A stretch of DNA of 18,307 nt, taken from Planctomycetota bacterium (GTDB taxonomy: Bacteria > Planctomycetota > Phycisphaerae > UBA1845). Shown here piece after piece: positions 1 to 7,648 of this stretch. The number at the start of each line of letters is the position of its first letter. The first letter of the stretch is position 1. The stretch lies in assembly GCA_024278775.1 (NCBI GenBank), contig JAJRSP010000265.1:1-18307 (forward strand). The letters are read 5' to 3'. Made by a program: the position numbers and the translations under genes. Under the pieces are notes generated by a model. The model was not told the DNA's origin. It did not search any database and worked only from the letters and a program-made list of their open reading frames with translations.

Positions 1-220
1 AGATTCCGTTTGAAGGGAACTTTCGGGTGCCACACAAGAACCTATCGTGACTCCCGAGTTAAAACAACGGAGCCACCCAGACGCACTTGTGCCAGCTGGT
101 TCTGTGGTCCCTCGTGGAGCGATTATCGGTCGGATCCATCTGAGGCGGATCAGTTCGCGTGGGTGTCTCTTTGGGTCGATGTTCTTCGCATGAGCGATAG
201 ATCGCACGGAACAGCCTTGT

Positions 221-261
221 TTCTATTCTATTCTATACTTGAGTTGATGAGGAGGCGTCGC
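221..261 (+). promoter_or_regulatory. Possible promoter, TTCTA repeat and ribosome binding site of the S8 protease gene
   Basis: Three direct copies of the pentamer TTCTA lie at 221-235 and run into TATACT (234-239), a good match to a sigma-70 type -10 box. No convincing -35 box sits at the right distance. GGAGG at 251-255 lies 6 nt before the ATG at 262, a strong Shine-Dalgarno that fixes the start codon. Nothing gene-like is visible in 1-220; an open frame there continues upstream of the start without a ribosome binding site. The promoter part is inference; the ribosome binding site is well supported. Confidence 0.35.
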
Positions 262-2139
262 ATGATTTCCGTGAGCGGTCTATTCCGACGGCGGTGGTTG
301 GTTCCTTGGGTCGGGGTCTGCACTTGTTGTGCAATCGTTCTTGCGAACGGGTGCGTGCCGGTTCACCCGCAGGAATTGTCGGTGAACGCGGCGGATGAGG
401 AGACCATCCCCTCGATCGCGGAAGTGGCCGACCCTGCGTTGATGGAAGATGCCGATCCAGCCATAGCCGCGTTAGACTTCGTGGCCGATGAACTCCTCGT
501 GCAGCCCCTCCCCGGTGCCGATGCCGAAGCGCTCACCGCCGCCTACGCGAAAGCCGGTGCGGAAGTGGTGAGCACGCTGGATGAGTTGGATCTGGTCGTG
601 CTGCGTGTGCCGCCGGGTGCGCTCGTCTCGACTGCCGCCGCACTCAACGAGGAGGTACTGCTCGATACCATCCAGAAGAACTACCTGTTCGACACGCAGG
701 CCGTGCCGAACGACACGCTCTTCTCGCGTCAGGATTATCTACACACGATCGGGATGAGTGGAGCCTGGGACGTGTCCACCGGTGATGAGGATACCGTCAT
801 TGCCATAGTGGATACCGGGGTGTATGGGGATCATGAGGACCTGTCCGGTAAGATTATCGACGGCTGGAATATCTATGACGACAACGCAGACTTTAGCGAT
901 GTCGTCGGTCACGGTACGCAAGTGGCCGGTGTCGCGGCGGCTATGACAAACAACGGAACCGGCGTGGCCGGTATCGCCTGGGACTCTCCCATCCTTGCGG
1001 TTCGGGTGGTGGATCGAGAGGGGCAGGCCTCCTCTCGGGACATCGCGGCCGGCATCTTGTGGGCCGTCAATCACGATGCCGACGTCATCAACGTGAGTTT
1101 TGCTCCGCTCTGGTCGAACCGCATTGTCCGTGCGGCCGCCCAAACGGCATTTCGACGTGGAAAGCTTGTGGTGATTAGCGCCGGGAACAGCGGGGGGATC
1201 ACCAGGGGTCGCGGTTATCCGGAGGCGATCTTCGTCGGCGCGATGGACGCGGGCGGGTCGCTAGCGAGCTTCTCGGACAAGGGACCGTTTGTGGACATCG
1301 TGGCTCCGGGGACCTCCATTCGATCGACGCGCATTGGTGGTGCTTACGCTCTCGCCGACGGCACTTCTTTCGCCGCGCCGATCATCACGGGTATCGTGGC
1401 GTTGGCGTGGTCATCGAATCCGGAACTGCGGCCGGTATCGATCATTGAAACGCTCATGGACCACGCGGTGGACCTCGGTATCGAAGGGAAGGATGCGACA
1501 TTCGGAAACGGACTGGTTGACGCAGCCGGGGCGGTGGACGCCGCCTCCAAAACCGCCGCCAGCCGGGACACGACCGCGCCCACCCTCTCGACAAATAGTA
1601 TCAAAAGTGGCGATCAGATCACGAGACGATCGTTGGTGGTTGTGTCTTCGACGGATCGAAACGGCGTGGCCGACGTCACCCTGTCCATCGACGACGTTGT
1701 CGTAGCCGTGGATACCCGATCACCTTATCGGTTGGTGATCGATCCGAGCCGGTACGACGCCGGTACCCATGAGATCGCCTTGGTGGCGACCGACGTGGTG
1801 GGCAACCGCTCGGATCCGTTGACCATCAACGTCCGCTTTGGAGAGGCGAATTCCCGCTCGGCGGCCTCTATCGAGTTTCGCTCTCCCCAGCCTGGGGCCA
1901 CGGTTTCGGGCTTCGTGACGATCCAAGCCGGCATCAGCTCTGCCGTCGGTCTGGCACTGGTCGAGTGGCTCGTCGACGGCGATTCAGTGTTCAGCACCAG
2001 CGTGTCCGGAAAGTCGTCCTCCGTGAGCTATCGCTGGCCAAGCGACGCCTACGGCTCCGGTAGCCACACGATCACCCTGGTGGTGACCGATTCGGACGGC
2101 CGTTTGACCAGCGGTGCCCTGAGCCTGATGACCCGATAG
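262..2139 (+). CDS. Exported subtilisin-like serine protease (S8) with prodomain and two Ig-like domains
   Basis: The product is 625 residues from the ATG that follows a strong GGAGG. The N-terminus has Arg residues, a hydrophobic stretch (about 13-29) and Cys31 in the context LANGC, which resembles a lipoprotein signal, although Ala at -3 and Asn at -2 are not the commonest lipobox. Residues about 73-140 resemble the inhibitor-like prodomain of fervidolysin-type subtilases. The catalytic domain spans about 155-430: Asp184 in DTGVYGDHEDL, His217 in GHGTQVAG, oxyanion Asn309 in SAGNSG and Ser369 in GTSFAAP, so the triad is complete. Two beta-rich, Ig-like modules follow (about 437-527 and 535-625). 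The expected role is proteolysis outside the cytoplasmic membrane, with the prodomain removed on maturation; the substrate is unknown. It appears monocistronic, with a hairpin directly after the stop. Confidence is high for the family and moderate for lipidation. Confidence 0.9.
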   Translation: MISVSGLFRRRWLVPWVGVCTCCAIVLANGCVPVHPQELSVNAADEETIPSIAEVADPALMEDADPAIAALDFVADELLVQPLPGADAEALTAAYAKAGAEVVSTLDELDLVVLRVPPGALVSTAAALNEEVLLDTIQKNYLFDTQAVPNDTLFSRQDYLHTIGMSGAWDVSTGDEDTVIAIVDTGVYGDHEDLSGKIIDGWNIYDDNADFSDVVGHGTQVAGVAAAMTNNGTGVAGIAWDSPILAVRVVDREGQASSRDIAAGILWAVNHDADVINVSFAPLWSNRIVRAAAQTAFRRGKLVVISAGNSGGITRGRGYPEAIFVGAMDAGGSLASFSDKGPFVDIVAPGTSIRSTRIGGAYALADGTSFAAPIITGIVALAWSSNPELRPVSIIETLMDHAVDLGIEGKDATFGNGLVDAAGAVDAASKTAASRDTTAPTLSTNSIKSGDQITRRSLVVVSSTDRNGVADVTLSIDDVVVAVDTRSPYRLVIDPSRYDAGTHEIALVATDVVGNRSDPLTINVRFGEANSRSAASIEFRSPQPGATVSGFVTIQAGISSAVGLALVEWLVDGDSVFSTSVSGKSSSVSYRWPSDAYGSGSHTITLVVTDSDGRLTSGALSLMTR

Positions 2140-2141
2140 GG

Positions 2142-2160
2142 GCACGGACGCATTCCGTGC
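2142..2160 (+). terminator. Hairpin after the protease gene, possible terminator
   Basis: Perfect 7-bp stem GCACGGA/TCCGTGC with a CGCAT loop, starting 2 nt after the protease stop. Only a short, interrupted T-run follows, so it is either a weak intrinsic terminator or an mRNA 3'-end stabiliser. Confidence 0.45.
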
Positions 2161-2324
2161 GCAGATTTCTGTGGCTGGTCTTGACGCGGGGGCTATGATT
2201 CGCCACACTACCCGGCTCGACCTGTGGGGCGGCGTGGGCCGCCATGCGGGTTGGTGCTGGTGCTGGTGGTGTGGCCGCCTTTCTGCGGGCTCCTCCAGCG
2301 TAACTCACGATTTGGAGTAAGAGC
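2161..2324 (+). other. Leader region of rplU
   Basis: This GC-rich, gene-free stretch precedes the bL21 gene. A 6-bp perfect hairpin GGCGGC/GCCGCC with a GTGG loop lies at 2228-2243, and a GGTGCT repeat follows at about 2253. GGAG at 2314-2317 sits 7 nt before the GTG start and is the probable ribosome binding site. A TTGACG hexamer occurs near 2182, but no -10 box is found at a suitable spacing. No known ribosomal-protein leader motif was recognised. Confidence 0.3.
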
Positions 2325-2642
2325 GTGTACGCTATCATCGCCGACGGGCCTCATCAGTATCGAGTGGAAGAGGGGCAGGTTTTTGAGATTCAGCTACGAA
2401 AGCTGGCCGAGGATGCAAAAACGATCGAATTCGATCGAATTCTTGTCGTCGGTGGTGGCGACGAAGAGGCCAAGATCGGCACACCCACGGTCGAGGGTGC
2501 CAAAGTGACGGCGAGCATTATCTCTGAAATCAAAGGTCCGAAACTTGTGATCCGCAAGTACAAGAAGCGGAAAGACTCACGCACAAAAAAGGGCCATCGG
2601 CAGAAGTACCTGCAGCTCAAGATCGAGAAGATCGAGGCGTGA
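2325..2642 (+). CDS. rplU: 50S ribosomal protein bL21
   Basis: A 105-residue product, the normal length for bL21, which binds 23S rRNA in the large ribosomal subunit. It begins MYAIIADGPHQYRVEEGQ, has the central GTPTVEGAKV (52-61) and the family signature KGPKLVIRKYKKRK followed by KKGHRQ (about 70-93), all characteristic of bL21. The start is GTG, supported by GGAG 7 nt upstream; the stop is TGA. In most bacteria rplU is followed by rpmA (bL27), but here an intrinsic terminator begins 61 nt after the stop and the next gene is unrelated, so the gene looks monocistronic. The family assignment is secure. Confidence 0.96.
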   Translation: MYAIIADGPHQYRVEEGQVFEIQLRKLAEDAKTIEFDRILVVGGGDEEAKIGTPTVEGAKVTASIISEIKGPKLVIRKYKKRKDSRTKKGHRQKYLQLKIEKIEA

Positions 2643-2702
2643 CCCGGCCCGGCACACCCCGCTTCCCAGTGTAGAGAATCCCTCACGAATCATTGATACC
2701 GG

Positions 2703-2731
2703 TCCCCTCGTTTCGGCGGGGGGATTTTTTT
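2703..2731 (+). terminator. Intrinsic terminator of rplU
   Basis: An 8-bp stem TCCCCTCG/CGGGGGGA (one G-T pair; 2703-2710 with 2717-2724), loop TTTCGG, is followed directly by seven T. It is a textbook Rho-independent terminator separating rplU from the glycan-type operon. Confidence 0.88.
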
Positions 2732-2896
2732 ATGCCGGGGTCGCGAGCTTCGCCTTTCCTCGTCTCTTACCTCAAGCCGTCTCCCCCAACGTCCGAAAAT
2801 CATGCGCCGGACCGCGCGTAGGCTGTTTCGCGCGGGGCCGGTGGTTCGGTACGGCGGCGTCATGCCGTGGTGGTTTCCGCAGCCAAAGGATTGGCC

Positions 2897-3928
2897 ATGA
2901 GAAAGTCTGCGATCACGAATCTGATCTGCCCCGACACACATCGGTCGTTGACGCTCTGCGCGACCCGCACCGACGGTGATGAAATACGCGAAGGTACATT
3001 GGCCGGTGAAGGCGGTACCACCTACCCGATCGAGGGTGGCGTGCCGCAGTTTGCGCCGTCCGGTGCGCCGTCGACGCAGACCATTCGTTCCTTTAGTGAG
3101 AAATGGGCGCAGCACCGCTACTATCGAGAGCACACCTGCGACTTCTACACGGATTGGTACCTTCAGCGATACGGTTTTAAGAGCAAAGGTCGGCTGAGCG
3201 AGTTTCTGGCGGACAAAGAGGTGATGCTCGACGCCGGAACCGGCTCGGGCCGAGACGCCGTCAACTTTGCCGAGTTGTCGGCCGGGCAGGTGTATGGGGT
3301 GGATACCTCGAAAGCAGCGCTGGAGATTGCGCAGTCTACCGTAGACCATCCGCGTGTGAGCTTTGTCCGGGCCGATCTCAATCGGTTGCCGTTTCCCGAT
3401 GGGTTCTTTGATTTCATCAACTGTGATCAGGTGATCCACCACACGCCCGACCCGCACGACTCGTTTCTGAATCTCAAAAAGAAACTGAAACGCGGCGGTG
3501 TGGTGTGTTGCTATGTCTACAAGAAGAAGGCCGTCCTGCGTGAGTTTACGGACGATTACATCCGCGAGCGAATCAGCGACCTCTCCTTTGCCGAGGCGGG
3601 TACGGTTTGTGAGGCGATCACGAAGCTCGGTAAGACGCTGGCCGATCTGCATGTGACGGTCGACATCGAAGAAGACATTCCCCTGTTGGGGATCAAGAAG
3701 GGGCCGGTCGATCTTCAGCGGTTTTTTCATTGGAACGTGATGAAATGCTTTTGGAACGAGGAGTTCGACTTCTTCACGAATAATGTCGTGAACGTGGACT
3801 GGTACCATCCGGAGTTCTGCCACCGCTTCACGCCGGATCAGTTTCGTAGCTGGTTCGATGCGGATTGGGAAGTGGAACACTTCGACGTCCAGGATGCGGG
3901 GATCAGTTGTCGCGCTCGAAAGCTCTAA
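2897..3928 (+). CDS. Trm112-like domain / class I SAM-dependent methyltransferase
   Basis: A 343-residue product from the ATG at 2897, preceded by AAAGGA with a 6-nt spacer; a GTG at 2867 in the same frame lacks a comparable site. Residues about 8-54 resemble the Trm112/UPF0434 small domain found at the front of many glycan- and lipid-locus methyltransferases, but the usual CPxC zinc pair is reduced to a single Cys11. The Rossmann methyltransferase core follows: motif I LDAGTGSGRD (111-120), the acidic residue Asp136 in GVDTS, motif RADLNRLPFPDGFFDF (158-173) and HHTPDP. This is the Methyltransf_11 type. The substrate cannot be read. It is the first gene of a tight + strand set, with only 3 nt before the amidotransferase gene. 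The upstream 165 nt (2732-2896) hold no gene and no clear promoter. Confidence 0.87.
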   Translation: MRKSAITNLICPDTHRSLTLCATRTDGDEIREGTLAGEGGTTYPIEGGVPQFAPSGAPSTQTIRSFSEKWAQHRYYREHTCDFYTDWYLQRYGFKSKGRLSEFLADKEVMLDAGTGSGRDAVNFAELSAGQVYGVDTSKAALEIAQSTVDHPRVSFVRADLNRLPFPDGFFDFINCDQVIHHTPDPHDSFLNLKKKLKRGGVVCCYVYKKKAVLREFTDDYIRERISDLSFAEAGTVCEAITKLGKTLADLHVTVDIEEDIPLLGIKKGPVDLQRFFHWNVMKCFWNEEFDFFTNNVVNVDWYHPEFCHRFTPDQFRSWFDADWEVEHFDVQDAGISCRARKL

Positions 3929-3931
3929 CGA

Positions 3932-5665
3932 ATGTGCGGAATACTCGGCGGCATCAACACGAGTTTTAACGAACGATCGGTGGCCCGGCTCCACCGCCGC
4001 GGCCCCGATCAGTCTCGCCTGGTTACGGAGACGGTCCCGGGCTTTGGTGTCGTGGCGTTGGGCCAGACGCGACTCAATGTGGTAGACTGCGAGGACATCT
4101 CGCTGCCGGTCCGTATCGCCGACGCGACCATTCTGTTCAATGGCGAAATCTACAACCACCACGAGCTGCGTCGCGAACTCGAAACTCACGGCTGGCTCTT
4201 CCAGACCTGCACCGATACCGAGGTGGCGCTGGCCGCATACTTGCAATGGGGTGTGGATTGCCTGCCGCGTTTCAACGGTATGTTTGCGATGGTGGTGTGG
4301 GATGGTCGGCGGTTTTTCTGTGCCCGCGACCGCATGGGACAAAAGCCGCTCTTCTATCGCTATAATGACCGGCGGTTTGAGTTCGCCTCGGAGGTGAAGG
4401 CCTTTGACGACCTCGAATTCGTCTCGCAGGATGTGTTTGATCTGTTCGAGTTCTGCGTCAATGAGCACACGCTATTTCGCGACGTGCTGGCGTTGCGGCC
4501 GGGTCACTATCTCATCTACGATCTGCACCGCGGTACCTGTACCACGCGGGCGTATTGGGATATCGAGCACCAGGTCGGTCACAAGATCACCGACGAACGC
4601 AAAGCTGTGGATGGTCTGATCGAATTGCTGGAGGATTCGGTGCGGCAGCGGATGCGGGCCGACGTGCCCGTGACCATGCTTCTCGCCGGCGGGTTGGATT
4701 CGTCGCTCATCGCGGCGCTCTCCGGGTTGGATGAGGTGTTCACCTGTCAGTTCGATGAGTTTCGAGAGACGATCAACGAGGAGTGCTACGTACGCGATCT
4801 GGCCGACAAAATCGGGTTCCACGTCCACATGGTGCGCCCGACGAAGGCACAATTCTTTCACGATCTCGCTGCGATGGCGTATCACCTGGAGATGCCGACC
4901 GGCTCGTTCAGCGTGTTTCCGCTATACCGTCTCGCACAAGCGGTCCGCGAGGCCGGATACAAGGTCGTCCTGTCCGGGGAAGGGGCGGACGAGTTGTTTT
5001 GCGGCTACGCGCGAAACGAGTTTTTGCTGAGCGATGGCGTGCCGCGTGATAGTGCCAAGGAACGGCACTACGCTTCCATGCTTCGGCGATACCACGGTAG
5101 TAGTCTGGATCGTTTCTGCCGTATGGCGTCTCGCAGCGGGCTTTCCGGTGCGGCGATGTTAAAAATGTTTCTCGCGGAGCACTGGAGCGAGCGCCGCAGC
5201 ACGCTCGAAAATATCTGCTACATCGAGACCCGTCTCTTCCTGCAGCCGCTGCTCCAGATGGCCGACCGCATGACCATGGCCCACGGCGTCGAGGGGCGAT
5301 GCCCGTTTCTCGATCATCGGGTCGTGGAGTTTGCCTTTTCGCTGGACGATTCGCTTCGATACCGGGGCGGCGTGGGCAAGTGGATCGTCCATCAGGCATT
5401 GTCGCGGCTGTTGCCGGCTGATTCGCTCGTGCTGCACCGCGGTGTCAAGGATGGCCTGCCCACCCCGGTGAACTTCTGGATGCAGGGTAGGCACACGTTC
5501 GATCGCAAGCACTGGAACGCGCTGATGACGGCCGAGTGTATCAAGAGCCTCATCGGGTACGCCGACGAGAAGGTCGTCGAGAAGACCGCCCTCCGTACTG
5601 AGGTGATGCCTACGGCTCCCATCATCCCCACGGCACCCATCGCCGGCGTCGGGAGTGCGTATTAG
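3932..5665 (+). CDS. Asparagine synthetase-like glutamine amidotransferase, probably of a surface-glycan pathway
   Basis: A 577-residue two-domain protein. The N-terminal class II glutaminase domain has nucleophile Cys2 in MCGI, RRGPDQ (22-27), LFNGEIYNHHELR (68-80) and CARDRMGQKPLFY. The ATP-pyrophosphatase domain has LLAGGLDSS (250-258), LSGEGADELFCGY (347-359) and VEGRCPFLDHR (453-463). It hydrolyses glutamine and passes ammonia to a carboxyl group activated as the AMP ester. AsnB makes asparagine, but similar proteins in O-antigen and exopolysaccharide loci are thought to amidate uronic-acid-type sugars, which fits these neighbours better. Oddities: the first Ser of the SGGLDSS P-loop is Ala252, and the C-terminus ends in a Pro/Ala-rich tail containing PTAPI twice. 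The start follows the previous stop by 3 nt and no strong Shine-Dalgarno is visible, suggesting translational coupling. Biosynthetic AsnB remains an alternative. Confidence 0.87.
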   Translation: MCGILGGINTSFNERSVARLHRRGPDQSRLVTETVPGFGVVALGQTRLNVVDCEDISLPVRIADATILFNGEIYNHHELRRELETHGWLFQTCTDTEVALAAYLQWGVDCLPRFNGMFAMVVWDGRRFFCARDRMGQKPLFYRYNDRRFEFASEVKAFDDLEFVSQDVFDLFEFCVNEHTLFRDVLALRPGHYLIYDLHRGTCTTRAYWDIEHQVGHKITDERKAVDGLIELLEDSVRQRMRADVPVTMLLAGGLDSSLIAALSGLDEVFTCQFDEFRETINEECYVRDLADKIGFHVHMVRPTKAQFFHDLAAMAYHLEMPTGSFSVFPLYRLAQAVREAGYKVVLSGEGADELFCGYARNEFLLSDGVPRDSAKERHYASMLRRYHGSSLDRFCRMASRSGLSGAAMLKMFLAEHWSERRSTLENICYIETRLFLQPLLQMADRMTMAHGVEGRCPFLDHRVVEFAFSLDDSLRYRGGVGKWIVHQALSRLLPADSLVLHRGVKDGLPTPVNFWMQGRHTFDRKHWNALMTAECIKSLIGYADEKVVEKTALRTEVMPTAPIIPTAPIAGVGSAY

Positions 5666-6468
5666 TGTCAAAACCGCTCTCGCCTACCGACGATCATCGG
5701 GTTGCCCTGACGGTGGTTGCGCCGTGTTTCAACGAGTCTGGCAACGTGGATGCGCTCTGTGACCGCGTGCTCAGCGTGTTTGACAGGCTTGGTCTTCCGG
5801 GCGAATTGGTTCTGGTGGATGATGATAGCGTCGACGATACCTGGCAGTTGATAGAGAGTCATGAGCGATACGATGATCGCGTACGCGGGTTTCGGCACAC
5901 CCACAACCGCGGTATCGTGGCCGGTTGGCGCACTGGCTTGTCCGCGGCGCGCGGCCGGCTCGTGTGCCTGATCGATGCCGACCTGCAAAACCCACCGGAG
6001 TCAATCGGGGCGTTATACCGTTGTTATTGCGAGCGTAACGCGGACATGGTTCAAGGCGTTCGACGTCCGGAGGGAAACGAGTTCTCCCGTCTGGCGTTTT
6101 CCAAGGCGCTCAACTGTCTGCTCAACTTGGTTTTTGGAATGAGGCTTCGCGATAACAAATCGGGGTTCGTGTTGACCACGCCGGACGTGCTCCGTGAGGT
6201 GCTGGCGTTTCACGGCACCTATGCGTACGCCCAATGTTTCATTACCGTCTTCGCCCACGCCCACGGACGGTCGATTGACGAAGTCATTACGCCGTTTCAC
6301 CGCCGTGTGGCCGGCACATCCTTCCTGGCGAATGTGCCCGTGCGTGTCATGCTGCGCATCCTCTGGGAGATCGTCAAAGCACGTTGGGAGTTCAGCCGAA
6401 TCCGACGCGAACGCAAAGCGTGCCCACTGGCCATACGCCCGAACCGGGCCGAGTTCAAGACGGCCTGA
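5665..6468 (+). CDS. DPM1/GtrB-like family 2 glycosyltransferase
   Basis: A 267-residue GT-A fold glycosyltransferase. Visible motifs are VVAPCFNESGN (17-27), VDDDSVDDT (51-59), HNRGIVAGWRTGL (80-92) and the metal-binding DADLQNPPE (104-112), the signature of enzymes that move a sugar from a nucleotide donor to a polyprenyl phosphate. The GTG start overlaps the previous TAG by one base (TAGTG), so it is translationally coupled to the amidotransferase. The C-terminal membrane helices seen in GtrB-type relatives are absent; residues about 219-240 form only a moderately hydrophobic segment before an Arg/Lys-rich end. It may therefore be a peripheral membrane enzyme. The sugar and lipid are unknown. 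Confidence 0.88.
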   Translation: MSKPLSPTDDHRVALTVVAPCFNESGNVDALCDRVLSVFDRLGLPGELVLVDDDSVDDTWQLIESHERYDDRVRGFRHTHNRGIVAGWRTGLSAARGRLVCLIDADLQNPPESIGALYRCYCERNADMVQGVRRPEGNEFSRLAFSKALNCLLNLVFGMRLRDNKSGFVLTTPDVLREVLAFHGTYAYAQCFITVFAHAHGRSIDEVITPFHRRVAGTSFLANVPVRVMLRILWEIVKARWEFSRIRRERKACPLAIRPNRAEFKTA

Positions 6469-6491
6469 TGAGGTTCCAATAATCCGTCATG

Positions 6492-6510
6492 CCCGGTCAT
6501 ATTGGCCGGG
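6492..6510 (+). other. Stem-loop between the glycosyltransferase gene and the radical SAM remnant
   Basis: An 8-bp stem CCCGGTCA/TGGCCGGG (one G-T pair) with a TAT loop and no T-run behind it. It starts 23 nt after the glycosyltransferase stop and ends 18 nt before the ATG of the remnant. It may stabilise or process the mRNA, or terminate weakly. It is not a standard intrinsic terminator. Confidence 0.4.
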
Positions 6511-6528
6511 TCTGGCAAAGGGCGTGCG

Positions 6529-7533
6529 ATGCGAATCAACATAGTGAGCGTGGAAGATTCTCTGATTTCTCTTGGCGTGTGAAAGGTGTCGTCGTATGTC
6601 CGCCAGTTGAATCCGGATACGAAGGTCTTCTACGTGCCGCTGAGCAATTTCTTTTCGCTGAAGAACGTGCTACGCCCGCGTTATGCCGGTGATCTTGACT
6701 CGACAAGAGATGTGGATGCGATGGCCACGGGTATCGCGGATGCCGATATCGTGGCGTTCAGCTCCATGACGCACGTCGCGGCACAAACCAAAACGCTGAT
6801 CGCGGCCGTTCGTCGGGTCAATCCAAAGGCTTATATTATGTGGGGCGGTATCCATCCGATTATCGTCCCCGAGGATGCCATTCAGCACGCCGACGCGGTC
6901 TGTACCGGCGAGGGCGAGTTCGCTTTTGAGGAGTTCTTCGAGGCGTTTCGAAACGAACGTGACTATACCCACACGCGAAACTTCTGGTTTCATCATGACG
7001 GTGACGTGACTTGAAACGAGTTTCGCCCACTGATGACCAACGAAGAAATGAACCAGTTGCCGCTGCCCACCTACGCCAACAGCCTCATGGTGCTGCTGAC
7101 ACTGGTGAAACCGCCACGGTTTGTGTTTGACCGTTTGTTGCGGGGGGTGCGTGGTGTTTCTGAGGAGCAGAAGCTGTATCCGAGGATCTTCTTGCTTCTC
7201 CACGTGCTGTATCTGTGCAAGCGGGGGTTCTCGCATCTTCGGTTTATGGACTTCACACGTGTTCCCGGTCGCATCGCCTGGCTATGCTGGAAAGTGGGGC
7301 TCGTGGGGTTCTGGTACCGTCGAGTCCTTCGGAAGTTCAATAGAGAAACAAGCGCGGTCACCAACCCGGTGTCGGCCAGGAGCGTGTCCGCCGCGCCTGC
7401 GACGATGCCTCCGCAATCCCTACCGTTCGGCTCAATGGCGCTCCCCGTCATCGAACCGGCTGGCTGCGGTAGTTTGCACTACACGCGCAGATGCCCTCGT
7501 AACGCAGGCTTCAGCCTGCACAACCCACGATGA
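6529..7533 (+). pseudogene. Decayed B12-binding radical SAM protein gene: two in-frame TGA codons, radical SAM core missing
   Basis: The ATG at 6529 has an intact AAAGGG 6 nt upstream and opens MRINIVSVEDSLISLGV. TGA at 6580-6582 follows, then the same frame resumes with KVSSYVRQLNP, VPLSNFFSLKN, IVAFSSMTHVAAQT, WGGIHPIIVPEDAI and CTGEGEFAFEEFFE. That is the cobalamin-binding N-terminal domain of BchE-type radical SAM enzymes. A second TGA (7012-7014) interrupts before NEFRPLMTNEEMNQLPLPTY, the normal entry to the radical SAM domain. The CxxxCxxC barrel never appears: the frame jumps near 7075-7090 to what looks like the family's Arg-rich C-terminal region (LVKPPRFVFDRLLR, ending about 7344), implying an internal deletion of several hundred codons. 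From 7345 to the stop at 7533 no family similarity is recognised. The ancestral enzyme probably modified a lipid or glycan precursor as part of this locus. Confidence 0.82.
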
Positions 7534-7648
7534 CGAAGTAGGCCAGATGGCGGCGTGACAGCTTGTTCGAGTCCCGCCTTCTTTGCACATTCCCTCTCTC
7601 CGTCGGCTCGGTCGAACTGTCCCTCGAATCTGCAATGGGACGAAGCCC
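7345..7648. other. Non-coding stretch between the converging radical SAM remnant and FkbM gene
   Basis: No supported gene is seen here, although one + strand frame stays open to 7533 as an unrelated tail of the remnant. The only clear structure is the palindrome at 7504-7519 (first REP-like element). No T-rich terminator was found for either converging unit. Confidence 0.5.
7494..7519 (-). repeat. REP-like palindromic element, copy 1
   Basis: It contains a perfect 7-bp inverted repeat GCAGGCT/AGCCTGC around TC (7504-7519). Its flank CCTCGTAAC aligns, with one gap, to CCTACGAACC of copies 2 and 3. It is the most palindromic and most diverged copy, and its relation to the other two was judged by eye. 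Confidence 0.45.

Noticed and set aside
10..261. N-terminal extension of the protease frame by 84 codons
   Set aside because: No ribosome binding site, and it would bury the signal peptide. The ATG at 262 has GGAGG at ideal spacing.
2690..4468. Long minus-strand open frame (592 codons) opposite the methyltransferase and amidotransferase
   Set aside because: Antisense shadow of two well-supported genes; the translation shows no domain and ends inside the rplU terminator region.
6580..7014. TGA recoding (selenocysteine or reassigned TGA) in the radical SAM frame
   Set aside because: TGA is a normal stop for rplU and the glycosyltransferase here, the implied residue is Arg rather than Cys/Sec, and the catalytic core is deleted anyway.
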